From NCBI GenBank assembly GCA_003049465.1, contig PYSS01000106.1, positions 1 to 64,000 of the forward strand: a DNA stretch of 64,000 bases, written 5' to 3'. A program made the position numbers and the translations under genes. Positions 21,723 to 33,389 of this stretch are shown here, in pieces (position 1 is the first letter of the stretch; every line of letters starts with the position of its first letter). The DNA is from Magnaporthiopsis rhizophila (Eukaryota; Ascomycota; Sordariomycetes; Magnaporthales; Magnaporthaceae). The notes under the pieces are model-generated. The model was not told where the DNA came from, made no database searches, and was given only the letters and a program-made list of their open reading frames with translations.

Positions 21723-22355
21723 TTTTGATCCATGTCTGCCGGCCTCAATGGTGGTGCAGAAGAGGGGTCTAGTCGGTCGTGCAAGGCTTGTCTGACTGTA
21801 AGCCCCGTCGGGAAATCACGGAAGGCTGCGATTGCGAACCCCACTGCTGTTGGCCTGCAAGTGCCTGCCTGCCTGGTCCCTGGTTGAGCGGCCTGGGTGG
21901 GCGCAGAGCCAAGGGTCCGGATCCGCCCGGAAAGGGACAGCCTCCCCTATAAATGGAAAGCTATTACGTACAAATATCACCGCTGAAGGCAGGGCACAGG
22001 AGCGGCAATGTTTTCACGCCCTCTGCGTACAGTAAACTGGCAAGGAACGTGGCGCTTGTTTTTGCTGATTCTTGCTCGGGAACATGGCTGTGGTAGCATT
22101 TCTTCCTTTCTTCGCGACCTGGGAGTGTCTCCCTGGATGCCGGTGATCTCGATATTTTTGGCTTGTTTATTTTACACGCCACACACACCCCCGGTATGTT
22201 TACACCATATGTGCAAGAAATGCCGTGCAGGGAAACGGAATCCGATGGCGGCCGTGGTCCCCAGGCTGTACCTGTACATACAGGCAAACCCCAACCCAGT
22301 CTCGGCAGAACTTCGTCGAATCCCGAAAAGGGTACACCAGCAAAGGGAGACCGCG
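21723..22355. other. Spacer without a recognised gene
   Basis: Contains the second copy of the 26-bp element (21953-21978), directly after a CTATAAAT stretch. Short frames here show no family features. Confidence 0.5.
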
Positions 22356-23761
22356 TCATGCTCCTCCCCTGACCCAGGACTTCTCGACGCTCCGACCGTG
22401 CTTACCCTTGCCTGTAACAGGGAGGTCGCGCTTCTCGAGCTCCTGGGCAACCACCTTCCAGCGGCCCGCCATCTTGTCCTTGTCGATGGGCGTGACCCTG
22501 CGGTTGTAGACGGTGACGTTGGGCAGTTTGGCCAGCTCGCCACGCGACTCGATCTCCTCGGCGAGCTTCTTCGGCTTCGGCGGCGTGACCAGGATCTTGA
22601 TCAGGTCGTTGATTGTTTGGACGCCGTTGAGCTTGCTGTCCACCAAAATGTGTCCCGAGAGCTGGTGAACACGCTTGGCGATCTTTAGGTGGAACTGTCA
22701 GTCCTTGTGTTCGAGTGTGTAGCAGACAGACATACCCATCATTAGAGGCCGCATACCGCAAACTTGAGGGTTATGTCGTCGAGTGACATGGCCTTCCAGC
22801 TAGGATCCCACGTCTCGACAAGCGCAGCCGTCTCTCCGGCGTCCATAGCGCCAGATTCCGCAGTCTCCTCTGCAGAGACATTCTCTGCAGTCTCCTCCTC
22901 CATAGGAGCAGCCTCCGCCTTCACGGCCAGGTCGGCGACCAGGTCGGCCGGCGGCTCGTGCGCCAGTCTAGCCTTGCCATCCTCCGCCACCTCCAGAGCC
23001 ACGGACAGCGCGCGCATAGCAGCCTCACGCCCACCGACAGCCCAGCGCCCAGTAAGCGTCACGCCGGTCGCGCCGTTCCCTTCCCCTGCAGAACCAGCAG
23101 CGGCGCGCACGGCAAGCGCCTCGACGACGGCACGGCGCACGACGGCCTCGAGCGCGGCCGCGTCCGTGACCTTGGCGGCGCCGCCGGCGAAGAAGGGCGC
23201 GAAGCCCAGGCGGCCGCTCCAGTGGCCCTCCTGTTCCCACCAGCCGTCGAGCCCGCCGACCATCTCGAGGCCATCGCCCGTGATGGCGGGAGTGTAGGTC
23301 ACGTCCTTGGGCAACGGCGCCCACTCAGGCCGCGGCGGCAGCACCAGATCCGTCTCGATGACCTGCGCCGCACCGCGCCGAGGCCGCCGCGCCAGCCTGG
23401 TCGCGAGTCGCTCGGGCACGGCGGGTTCCTCGGGCTCGGTGGGCTTGGTGGGCTCGGCGGGCACCTCCTCGGTCGGGATTGCGGCGGCAGGGGTTGCCTC
23501 AGCCTCTGCAGCGGCCGTGGCAGGGGCTAACTCTGCGGAAGTGCCATCCGCGGGCTGGGCTGGCGGGGTGTCCTGGACGGTGGCCGGGATCTCTAGGGGC
23601 GTTGTGTCGGCGGCATCGCGTTTTGCTGGTCTCGGGCGGCTCGTCGAGAAGCTGGGGCTGCTGTTGATGTGGGTGGCGGCATAGCACCGGGATGCGCAAG
23701 GGGCTGGTCGGTGGGGGTGAAGCAGCGATGAGGCTGGCCGTAGTCTTGTTAACCGCCGCAT
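22356..23761 (-). CDS. Mitochondrial large-subunit ribosomal protein mL50
   Basis: Two exons, 22757-23761 and 22356-22682, give 443 aa. The intron carries an ACTGAC branch site, so the AG 16 nt beyond the nearer CAG is used. Seen: an Arg/Ser-rich mitochondrial presequence (MRRLTRLRPASSLL), an Ala/Glu/Pro-rich linker, and the conserved core WDPSWKAMSLDDITLKFA joined across the intron to IAKRVHQLSGHILVDSKLNG. The family hallmarks PPKPKKLAEEI, NRRVTPIDKDK and GRWKVVAQELEKRDLPVTG follow. This is the fungal L50 family (yeast Mrpl13), a structural component of the mitochondrial 54S subunit. The Met at 23761 is chosen because it opens the presequence; an in-frame Met 28 codons upstream is less likely. 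It is longer than most homologues owing to the low-complexity linker. Confidence 0.88.
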
Positions 23762-24101
23762 CTTGGGTATCTGTGATTCGAATTGGTACGTGGAACTCGT
23801 GGAAAGTCGAGCCACGGTCGCCTGCACGCCTCGCCGCTCGCTCACGGGCTGCTATCGTGGATCTTGAAGCACCAAGCTTCAGAAATTTTGGTGGAGCTCC
23901 CGCAGCGAATAGAGTTGAGGCCTGAGGCAGAAAGGTACCCCTAGTACCCATAGCTGGCCGACATTGAGCCGCAGTCGCAAGAGCCCTCGAAAGGGTCTCA
24001 ACTTGTACCTCGTCACTTTAAACCCTCCCCAACGCAATTGTCTATTTAATCTTTCGAACGTCTGTGTCTCCATGTCCATGGGGCTGCCAGAGTAGTACAG
24101 A
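23762..24101. other. Divergent promoter between mL50 and the membrane protein
   Basis: 340 bp shared by two divergently transcribed genes. No additional gene seen. Confidence 0.5.
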
Positions 24102-24858
24102 ATGTGCAGAATACCGATAATATTCGTGCTCCTTGCAGCGCTCGCGTCGCTGGCGATAGCGGCTGGTAAGCTCCAAAGTCCGCCAGCACTTTAACAACCA
24201 AGCCCATTACCAAAAGCTGACCGCACGGACAAAATCAAAAACAGCACCGCCGACGTTCTGCAAGTGCACCTGCTTCAAGAACAGCACCATCATCCCATTA
24301 GGACCGGGCCACGAGCCTCCTCCTGCGCCGCCGACCGCGCCGAGTCCGACGACGACGACAGCGCCATCGGACGGCTCGAACAAGGATAAAGACAAGGGCA
24401 AGGCGGGCGAAACGGCGGCGGCGGCGGCGGCACCTCGCTCGCACATGGAGGACAAGCGGGCGGCGTCGTCGAGCTGCTCGCAGTGCAACCGGGCCTTCTG
24501 CCTCAAGTACAACCTGCCCATCTGCAAGGGCGCCGAGGAGAAGGACGTGGTGACCATGTGCTTCGCCCGCGACTCGCGCAAGGACCGCCTCATCGTCTGG
24601 ACCTTCCTCCTCGGCACCTCCGGTCTGCTCGGCTGGGCCGCCGCCCGCCGCGCCCTCGAGCAGCGCGAGTTGCGCAAGAGGACTGCTGCTAGCGGCGGCG
24701 GCGTCGATGTGGGAGGAGTGGGAGGAGGAGGTAATGCCGGTAACCACAGGAGGAGCCCTACGCGGAGGGGAGCCGCCGACGCCGGTGGGGATTATTTGTT
24801 TGTGGTCGGGGATGACGGCGGGGAAGGGTCGGCGTCCGGCTCGCGTTCCGGGAGATGA
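24102..24858 (+). CDS. Conserved fungal signal-peptide membrane protein, unknown function
   Basis: Two exons, 24102-24165 and 24245-24858, give 225 aa. The 79-nt intron has donor GTAAGC, branch GCTGAC and acceptor ACAG, and phase selects this acceptor. Exon 1 encodes a clear signal peptide, MCRIPIIFVLLAALASLAIA. The lumenal part has PPTFCKCTCFKNSTIIPLG, a Pro/Thr and Lys-rich linker, then SSCSQCNRAFCLKYNLPIC and KDVVTMCFARDS. Cysteines are paired as if disulphide-bonded, and NST is an N-glycosylation site. One membrane helix (LIVWTFLLGTSGLLGWAAA) is followed by a Gly-rich, basic tail. It is a type I topology. The Cys pattern is familiar from uncharacterised ascomycete proteins, but I cannot name a function. 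Confidence 0.78.
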
Positions 24859-25645
24859 CAAGGGTATATTTCATGGTATAGAAAAGGACTGCCCATTATA
24901 TACGGCCTTTATCGCGGTAGCACGGCGTTAGATCTTGCATATGTTCTGATTCTTTCGTATTTTGAATCTTCTCTCACACCAATGCTCTTCGGCCAATTTC
25001 GTCCGGGACCTGCGTGGTGTTCTTAGCGCGCTCGGCATGATAGTGAGCTTTGTCAGGGCCACCATACGGAGCACCTAACTAAGCAGTATGTGGCTAAGCC
25101 CCAAGTGACGGTCAGCAGAAAGTGCATTTCTCTATACAGTGACATGCAAGTCTTTGGTCTTGATGTGATGGCATCAAGCCACAATGATGGATCTGGGACA
25201 CCAACGGCAAGACACAGCCGATGGTATCCGGCCATCGTTATATAATGGTGCGTAAGCCGTGCGGAGTATGGGTATTCCCGGACTCCACGGGGTTGCTGTA
25301 TCCATCCTCGGGGTAAACGTATATCCCCTTCATCTAGGAGAAGGGCCCCAGCCGAGGTCCGCAGACCGATTCCAGGATATCTTGGCATTTCCTGCTCTCT
25401 GGGAATCTATTCACCGTCTACTTCCTTTTTATCTCTTTTTCCTTTGTCTTTTTCTGTATCTTGAGAATCATCGCAATGGATCTGAGCAAAATCCGCCCCT
25501 CGGGTTGTGCCAAATGTCGGCCCTTTACATCTCCCAAACTGTTCCGCAATAACCTTGCCTACCTACCCACCAAGGCACAAACTCCGCCACGACGTCTTAT
25601 ATTCTCGTGTCACTGTGCTTCTGGGCCGAGCCATCTCCCCAGCAC
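24859..25645. other. Convergent intergenic region
   Basis: Shared 3' flank of the membrane protein and the DAHP synthase gene. TATA-like strings (for example 24897-24902 and 25239-25245) exist but lead to no supported gene. Confidence 0.5.
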
Positions 25646-26972
25646 TCAGTCTTCCTCCAGAGGGGTGGCGGGCACTTCATCGGTTGGGTAGCGGTATCCG
25701 CTGGCCACGTAGACGGCCCGGCGCGCGCGAACGGCAGCGGCAAGGTCCTCCAGCACCGTGACCGTCGACTCCCAGTCGATGCAGGCGTCGGTGATGCTGA
25801 CACCCTTCTTGAGACCCTTGGGGCCCTCGGGCGGAACCTTTTGGTTGCCCTCGTGGATGTTGGACTCGATCATCACGCCGACGATGGACTTCTCGCCCTC
25901 GCTGATCTGCTCGCTGATAGCCTTGGCCACCTTGGGCTGGTTGCGGTGGTCCTTGTTCGAGTTGCCTGTATCGATCGACCAGAACGACGACCTGATTAGC
26001 CACCACCTCGACTCGCGAGAAAATAGCGACAAAAGCTATACTGCCAAGAATGCGCGCGGTATTTTGTTTGCTTACCGTGCGAGCAGTCGATCATGATGGC
26101 CTGCCTCTGGCCCTTCTTGGTCAGCGTCTCCTTGGCCGCCTGGACGTCCTTCTTGCTGTAGTTGGGGCCGCTCGACCCGCCGCGGAGGATGACGAAGCCG
26201 TGATCGTTGCCACTGGTCCGCGTGATCGCAGCCAGCCCCTGCTTAGTGACACCCATGAACGAATGCTTGGCGGCTGCGGCGCCGACGGCATCGATGGCGA
26301 CTCCGAGACTACCGTCGGTCCCGTTCTTGAAGCCGACGGGGAACGACAGGCCAGAAGCCAGCTCCCTGTGCAGCTGGCTCTCGGTGGTGCGGGCGCCGAT
26401 GGCACCGACCGCGATGAAATCGGCGAGGAATTGCGGCGAGATGGTATCGAGCATCTCGCTGGCGATAGGGAGTCCGGTCGAGGTCAGATCGCGGAACAGC
26501 TGGCGCGAAACGCGGAGGCCCTTGTTGATCTGAAAGGTCTGGTCAATGTCCGGGTCGTTGATCAGGCCCTTCCAGCCGACCGTGGTCCTGGGCTTCTCGA
26601 GGTAGGCACGCATGACGATGCAGAGATCGTCGCCCAGCTTGTCGGCGAGCGCCTTGAGGCGCTGGGCGTACTCGAGGGCGGCCGCGGGGTCGTGGATGGA
26701 GCAGGGGCCGACGATGACCAGCAGGCGGTCGCTCTTGCCCACGATGATGGCCGAGGCCTCCCTGCGGCCTCGGATGACGGTCTCGAGAGCGGCATTGGTC
26801 ATGGGGATCTCGGATATTAAGAGCGCGGGCGGGATCAGAGGATCCTGGCCCAGCACTGTTCGGACGGGCAGTCCCGGTTAGTCCATCTGTAGCAGCTGCT
26901 GCGGGGGATCCGACCAGCCGGGCCGGCTAGGCCGTCCTTACGCCTAATGTCATCGGTAACGAACGCCGGCAT
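25646..26972 (-). CDS. ARO4: 3-deoxy-7-phosphoheptulonate (DAHP) synthase, class I, Aro4-like
   Basis: Three exons: 26942-26972, 26076-26855 and 25646-25965, giving 376 aa. Intron 1 has GTAAGG, an ACTAAC branch and AACAG; intron 2 has GTAAGC and ATACAG. The enzyme condenses phosphoenolpyruvate with erythrose 4-phosphate, the first step of the shikimate route to aromatic amino acids. Seen: DIRLLGQDPL at the N-terminus, RGRREASAIIVGKSDRLLVI, the phosphate-binding GPCSIHDP, AYLEKPRTTVGWKGL, DCSHGNSNKDH rebuilt across intron 2, and GVMIESNIHEGNQ. The TSLET-RGRREA type N-terminal region is closer to yeast Aro4 (tyrosine-sensitive) than Aro3. The N-terminal extension is shorter than in yeast, and feedback specificity is inferred only. 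Confidence 0.93.
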
Positions 26973-29900
26973 GATGGCTATAGAGACTATGGAAAGAGTG
27001 GTGGCGATGGATCAGACGCTTGCGCTTGTTGCTTGCGAGCTAATGGAGCTCGCTGCTGTTTGGTGGTGGGTCGGCACCAGACTCTCGACGCTGGAAATGG
27101 ATGGCGAGAAAGAAAGGGAAATGGAAAAGGTACCAACACGTATGTGCTTAGCAGGAGAGTCAGAGATTGGTCTCCGCGGGGGTTCACTTCATTCAAATAA
27201 GACCAGAGGCCGAGTTGGCCAGAAGACCGGGAGTCGGAGCCGGCAAACCGAATGCTCTTTTTGTTTTGTCTAGAAGGGACGGCAAGTCAAGGACCGACAC
27301 GCAATGATCCCCACAGTGACAAAATCCTAGAGAGGTTTTCCATGTTGGTGACTCAGAAACGGCCAGCACCCGACAGTAAAAATATCGCCGCAATGTATCA
27401 GAACGGAAAGACAAGAGCTCTTGTGCTTCCTTTTCCAGCCAACCCCCGCACCCGATCGGCCCGCGGTATGCCGTGAACTGTCACGTACATCCTGCATGAA
27501 CAAGTAACGGCTACGGAAGGGAGGTCGGTGAGCTGTCTGTACCCAATAATAGGCAGACGGCTATACTACATAAGGTTCTTTACTACGACCCCGACGTCCC
27601 GAATCGCGATCTCAACAAGCTCAAGCTTCCGAATGCCCCTCCAAAGCTCCGAGTGGGGATCCTTGGAGAAAGTGGCAGCAAAAGTTTTTCCCTCACCTCA
27701 TCGCAATTGACTTTGTCTGATTGGCTGGTTGTCCGTCAATGTCCCCACCGCCTTTGTTGATAGGTAGATAAGATTGTGATTGTGGAAGGGTGGCACGCGT
27801 TATTGCCGCAAGGAGAGGGACCAGACAGCGCGGATCTGTCCGAACACTTGAACTGATTCGGGTCCTTGATCCTGGTCGACGGCCCTGGGTCAGCGGTGGA
27901 TGTCGTCGGGGTCGGATCATGAAGGCCGGAGACATGACGCCACTGCAATATTCCCCAATTTGCCTCGCCGAACGGAGGGTTAGATAAGCCAGAAAGGCCT
28001 CCTCCCTTGCTCCAACAACAAAACAACCTGCCACAGAGCAATTAAGCCGTGATAACAATACCTTTCCCAAGGTGAAAGCTAGGGGGCTTCGAGAGGATAG
28101 CAGGAGTGGTTGGTGATTCGAAACAAGGCGTGTGACACTAATCTGGAAGTTTTCCGCGGCGAGAACTTGATCACTCCGGCGAAGCTCATGGATGATGGAG
28201 TCGGCTGGTAGTGATCGCCCGCGATCGTCCGCTGGGCTCTGATGTCTCCTTTGTTCCCTTAATGAGCTGGGCGCGAGTCCTTCAAGACAGCCCTGGGCGT
28301 GCCGTAATGTCGACGCCGGACCCAACACTCGAAGACAGCCATGCAGAGAACACCCGAGAAAGAAAGAACCTAGAGAAATTACTTCCAATCCGGGTTGCTT
28401 CGCTCACGCCATGCCTAGAGGTCCCTAAAGGAGGTGGTAGTCGGATATTCCTAGGGCATGGGCCCAATGCCGGATTTCCGATCATACCACCTATTTCCTT
28501 TGCCCACAACCACGAGTCCCGTCTCCTTTGAGGGCCGAGGAAGGCGAGCGGTCCGAGTCAGAAGCCGGGACGTCTTTGGCGGAAACATAGCGACAACTTA
28601 ACCCCTGCTCCCTGAGTTGCAACACGGGGCGGGCAGCTTCGGCAGCTATCCGCAAGGGCCTCCGGCTAAGCAGTAGTAGAGTCGTAAGAGGGGCGACCGT
28701 TAATCGTTAGTGTGTTGCTGGGCTGGTCCGTGCGGGCAATGCTTGACAAGCTGCCATCGCGATGGGGCGCGACGTAACCCTTTTTTGCACTCTCCGGCTG
28801 CAACGGTGGCTGGACGGGCGTCGAGGGCGGCGGCGACCGACGGCGTGGGTTGCATTTTTCAGCTCCGCACCCGTCACCTTTTCTTCCCCGCCCAGTCGCC
28901 CAGCCATTGCATAGAAGGACAAGAGGGATTGGCGGCGAATGCATGCCCGAGAATCGAGGTCGGGTCCCCTGCAGTGTTTCCCTGCTCTTGGCTTGTCCAT
29001 AAATGCACGCCAACCACCCACAACCTGGTTTATGTCCGTGGGTAAGGTCCAAGCCCCCGCCGCCTCGGATCTTGTTTCTCTGCAGGGCATCCGAACCGCC
29101 ATTGTCCGGTCGTGACGCAGTCACCGTAACCTTTCACCTGAACGACGACGGCGTCTAGACTTTGTACAACTTCTCGTCGGCGCCGAAGAAGAAGTTGAGC
29201 ACCCGGCATTTGTCGAGTCAGCGCCGGGGCACCTGCCGAGCACGGCTCCATCACATTTGATTGACATCAATCCTTGGACCCAGCTTGCCCACAGCAGCTG
29301 AATCGGCCGAGACCCGAGTCGTCGGTCAACAACCGCCAACACCCCTGGGCTACCTAACACAGCCAGCACAACGCGCCCGCCAACATCAGCACAAAGCACG
29401 CCCTTTCGGGCCCAATAGCGGGTCTTGGTGTCGCCGCCCCTGGCTTCGCTTCCTGGCCGTCTTTGAAGCAGTTGTGAAACCGCCCACCCAGCCTGCTGGG
29501 TGCAGCCTAGCCTTCTAGGTCGGATGGGGCTGGCCACGCGCATCTGCACTGCACTGTGCTTGTTGGCCTTCTCCTGTGCTAGTCCGCGTCTGTGTGCCTC
29601 TTGTTTCCTAAGGTGCATCATCGCCAGGGTCTCCCCCTGACCGCACTTTCACTAGGTCTCTTTTTGTGCGAGGCTGCGATCCGTCAAGGGTTGGCGATCG
29701 GCCTGGGCACGGGCGCTGTCAGCCGCACTGTTTGCCTGCCTGCCACGGCCCGCACGAGCGCCCGCCAGGGTTGGTCGGCTGGGTCTTCGTCTCGCGTGTT
29801 CTTCCCACCGAACCCAGCTGCAAACATTGCAGCTCCTGGGACCGAACAAAACAACACCCGAACCCCTATCGGCGCAAGGGAACCCGGACGCAAAATAATT

Positions 29901-30734
29901 CATCTCGTTTGTTTTTTTGTCTTTTCTGTCTTCTTTTTCTTTGTGTGTTTTGAACGGGCGAACCCTCATACCGCCGTGCCTGTCGACGTGCCTCTTCACA
30001 TAATTGCTTTTTAATTTATTTACCTGGGCTGCTCGCTGCGCTGTGCCTCTGCCTCTGCCTCTAGCGGTCCTGGAATTGACATCTTCCTTTCCATATTTTT
30101 GCTTCTTTTTTGGCATTAATTCCGTCGCATCGACAAAGCTTTCCTTTGGTCCTTCGCCACCACCTCCTTTTCTTCATCTCCTTCAGCCCCATCTTACCTC
30201 AGTGTTCCCTCGGCTGGCCAGCTGGGATCGCAAACGTACACTGGGCGTGCTCTCGCTGCCTCCTCGCTGACGTCGGGGTACTTTTTTTGGGGATTTCTTT
30301 TTGCGATAGATCCGGATCTGCGAGCACATAATTCTTTGTTTTTGGTTCGTCTTTCTTTTTCCTGACCAATTTTGTTTTCTTTTTTTCAGTCACTTCCTTT
30401 GTCGTATTCGCGGCTCCTGCCGTTCTGCGCTTGTCTCCTTCCACCTTTCGATCGCCCGTCTTTTAGCGCGCCTGCCTTCAGCTGCACGGTTGCCTCTCGG
30501 CCGGGGCTGACTGCTACGCCACGCGACCCTAAAACCAACCCCCCTCTGCCAGATCCCAGTTCAGAGACTTGCATTCTTTTGCTATTGTTCATCTCCTCTC
30601 TCCATCATACCGTCCTATATCTTACCTCAGACTGCGCATCGGCGGACTCCAACATCGTCAATAACAGGCCACAAACTGTCGTCGCCAACTAATATAATAT
30701 CCGAATCCGCTGCCAGCCCGCTACATCGCCCGAG
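26973..30734. other. 3.8-kb gene-free stretch, ending in a pyrimidine-rich leader
   Basis: I found no convincing exon. Frames on both strands lack family motifs. From about 29890 to 30640 the plus strand is strongly T/C-rich with TTTCTTTTT-type runs, as expected of a long promoter or 5' leader for the plus-strand gene at 30735. A distant promoter, an unspliced leader intron or a long non-coding RNA could all occupy the rest. Confidence 0.5.
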
Positions 30735-32041
30735 ATGTTTGTCCCCACCACAAACTCGCTGAAGCGGGGTCGCGAGGATGAGGCCGCGTGCGATACCGCG
30801 GACGGTGGCATGCTGGGCTTTACGGAGCATCGCAATGTAAGTCGGACAATAATCAACCTCAGAGATACCACCTCACCACCACCGGCTTCCCCTCAGCCTG
30901 TGCCATGGTGACGCGATTCGTTCAGAGCGGGCACAGGCCTCTCCCCTCATCGCTGTGCCGAGTAATTGACGCACCGCTTGCTGACCAAGACACGGACTAG
31001 AAACGGTTACACACGCTTCCTCTTAGGGGAGGCCCTTCTCTCGGCACCTGGTCGCCGCCATCGACGATACCCGAGTCGTTCTCCCAGCACATGCCCAATG
31101 CCATCACGCCATCCGACTCGGAATCTGACGAGGCGGCCGGCCAGTTCGGCCGCTTCGCTCCGCTGCAGCATGAGCAGCTTCAGTCCAGGTCACACTACCA
31201 AGACGCCGACGTCGACATGATGATGGATTCCGTCGAGGATGAGTCGGGCTCTCCAAACGCTACCGCCAACCTGGAGCCCGGCTCCTTCCATCCTGACTCT
31301 GTCGGCACCAGCATCAATGGCCGCATGCCGACCCCAATCCTGCCCAGCTTCGCCGCCCAGGTCCGGGGCAACAACTGGGGTGGGGCTGCCGGCAACGTGA
31401 TGCAGAGCGGCAACACGGCCGACCACCAGCCTCAGTATGTGAACCATGCCGACGGCGGCTTCACATCCTCGCCCAGGGGCATGAGCATGGTGACGACGCC
31501 GGTCCACGACCGTACCGTGCCGCGGTCTCTGGAGCACCCGTCTGCCATGATGGCCGACTGGAGCATGGTGCAGAACCGGCCGCTTCCTTCGCCCATCAGC
31601 GAGAGCGGCGGCGAGGAGATCGGCAGCCCCGACATGGTGCTCGACGGCGCGCCCTCGTCCGGCATGCACATGCACCCACTCCCGCCGCAGCGCGCCGTGT
31701 CGGCCATGGAGCTGCCCATGTACCTGCGCAGCAGCAGCCCGCCTCCAGGTGTCCCTGAGGACTCCGTGGGCACAAGGGCGCTGCCGTCATCACCCCCTCA
31801 GGAGCATCCCAATCTGCACCAGTATGCGCAACACTCGCCGCCGCAGCAGCGCCAGGGCAGCCCTGGCGCTGAAAGCACCTCGCCGTCGCCTAAGAAGGGG
31901 CACACGCGCTCGCGACACACGGTTAACAACTGGACCCAGAACCTGGGCATGAAGAAGTCATTCAGCATAGGATACCGCGCAGACTGCGAAAAGTGCCGGC
32001 TTAAGGTCCCCGGCCACTTCAACCACATTATCGTATCGTAG
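30735..32041 (+). CDS. Predicted nuclear protein, disordered with conserved Cys C-terminus
   Basis: Two exons, 30735-30836 and 31001-32041, give 380 aa. The intron has GTAAGT, branch GCTGACC and ACTAG. The N-terminus, MFVPTTNSLKRGREDE, contains a basic cluster suited to nuclear import. The middle is Ser/Pro/Met-rich and acidic, likely disordered. The end is ordered: GHTRSRHTVNNWTQNLGMKK, then FSIGYRADCEKCRLKVPGHF and NHIIVS, with a CxxC pair. I recall this C-terminal block as conserved among filamentous ascomycetes but cannot name the family. The very long pyrimidine-rich upstream region is typical of regulated regulatory genes, which is inference. No DNA-binding domain is visible. Confidence 0.72.
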
Positions 32042-33389
32042 GGCGACGGACGAAAGGAGCTGTTTACCGAAGGTGGTGGTGAACTTGTCGGTCAGAGAGA
32101 ACGCACCGCCATGTCAACAACCCAGCACCGGGGCGTGAGCCTTGGTGAACATGTTCAGATCACGCCCCGGCAATCCCAACACCAGCGACCAGCGGAGCCG
32201 GCCGAGCCCTCAGCGAGAAGAGCCCAAGTATTGAAAAAGCGGTGCATTACGCGGCCGCCCATGCCGAAGTCCTTGATGGGGCGTGTGTCGCGAATGTGGC
32301 GGCCGGAAGTGTAGAGGTTGTCCGGCCGCGTTGGTGGTGCTGCGGAGCCTCTTCAACACCGGAATTGCCGCATTCCTCGATCCCTGGACCCGGAGGCGCC
32401 TCCTCGCACCTTTCACCAAGCGGTTGTCTTTCGCCCTCCCAAACCGGACCCAGATTTGGATCAGCTCTCTGGCGCTCTGTCCCGACTTACCCTTCTCTGG
32501 TAAGCCGTCCATGGGTCGGTCATGTCCCACACAGTCTTGAGTTTTCTTTATTTCCTATCATATTTATACCTTGGGTGGGTTTTTGCATTATCCAGCGGCG
32601 TTTGCTCGTATTACCAAGCCTCTATCATGGCTTAACTTTCCACTTTACATCTCTTTTGTCTCGGGCCGGGATCTGGGAGTCATGGGCGCCTTGTCGTCAT
32701 TCCACGATCGCTTTCGTCTTTTTACGGCCCACCATGCTGAAATACGCGGGAGCAATACCCCAACAAGCTTGAGTGACAGCGACAGACTGCCATCTGCTCC
32801 ATCCACATACGGCACCCGGCGGCAGTAACCGGGTGTGAGCATTTTCTTTATAGTCTTCTTTTTTTTTTTTTTTTTTTTTTTTCATGGAAGAACCAAAGCG
32901 GATTCCTTGCTGCCGATAGTACCTATCAACGCTATTTCCCCGTTAAAGGCACGGGGAACAGTAAAATGAACACTCGTTTTTTCCATCCATGTCCAATATT
33001 CAGATGTAGTCTCCCACGCTCTTGCCATGTGTTGTCTATGTTCGGCAAGCCAAAGCGCTCTAAGCACCTAGGAGCCAGCTTTGATTGGGATAGTGGAAGC
33101 GAGGAGGTCCATATGTGACCTGTGTCATTATTACAAACAAAGGCTACCCAGCCAACGCCACGGAATGCATATGTCCACCCTGTTTCTACAAGATATGGTA
33201 CACTTCCTGATCGACTCCAATCCCTGTCCAGCAGTCATGCCGGGTCTCCCCTCAGACGTTGCGTCGGGAGCTCAGCGCGTGCGCGGATGTACACGACAAC
33301 TGACGAGCGCCCCCAAAAATGTAGCCCGCCGGGCCATTTCGTTAGTTCTTCCCTTGCCGTTAAGTTTTTTGACACTTGTTGCCGCTAAT
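32042..33389. other. Spacer without a recognised gene
   Basis: 3' flank of the predicted nuclear protein and of the convergent Cox14-like gene. It contains a T run at about 32858-32882. Open frames here have no family features. Confidence 0.5.
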
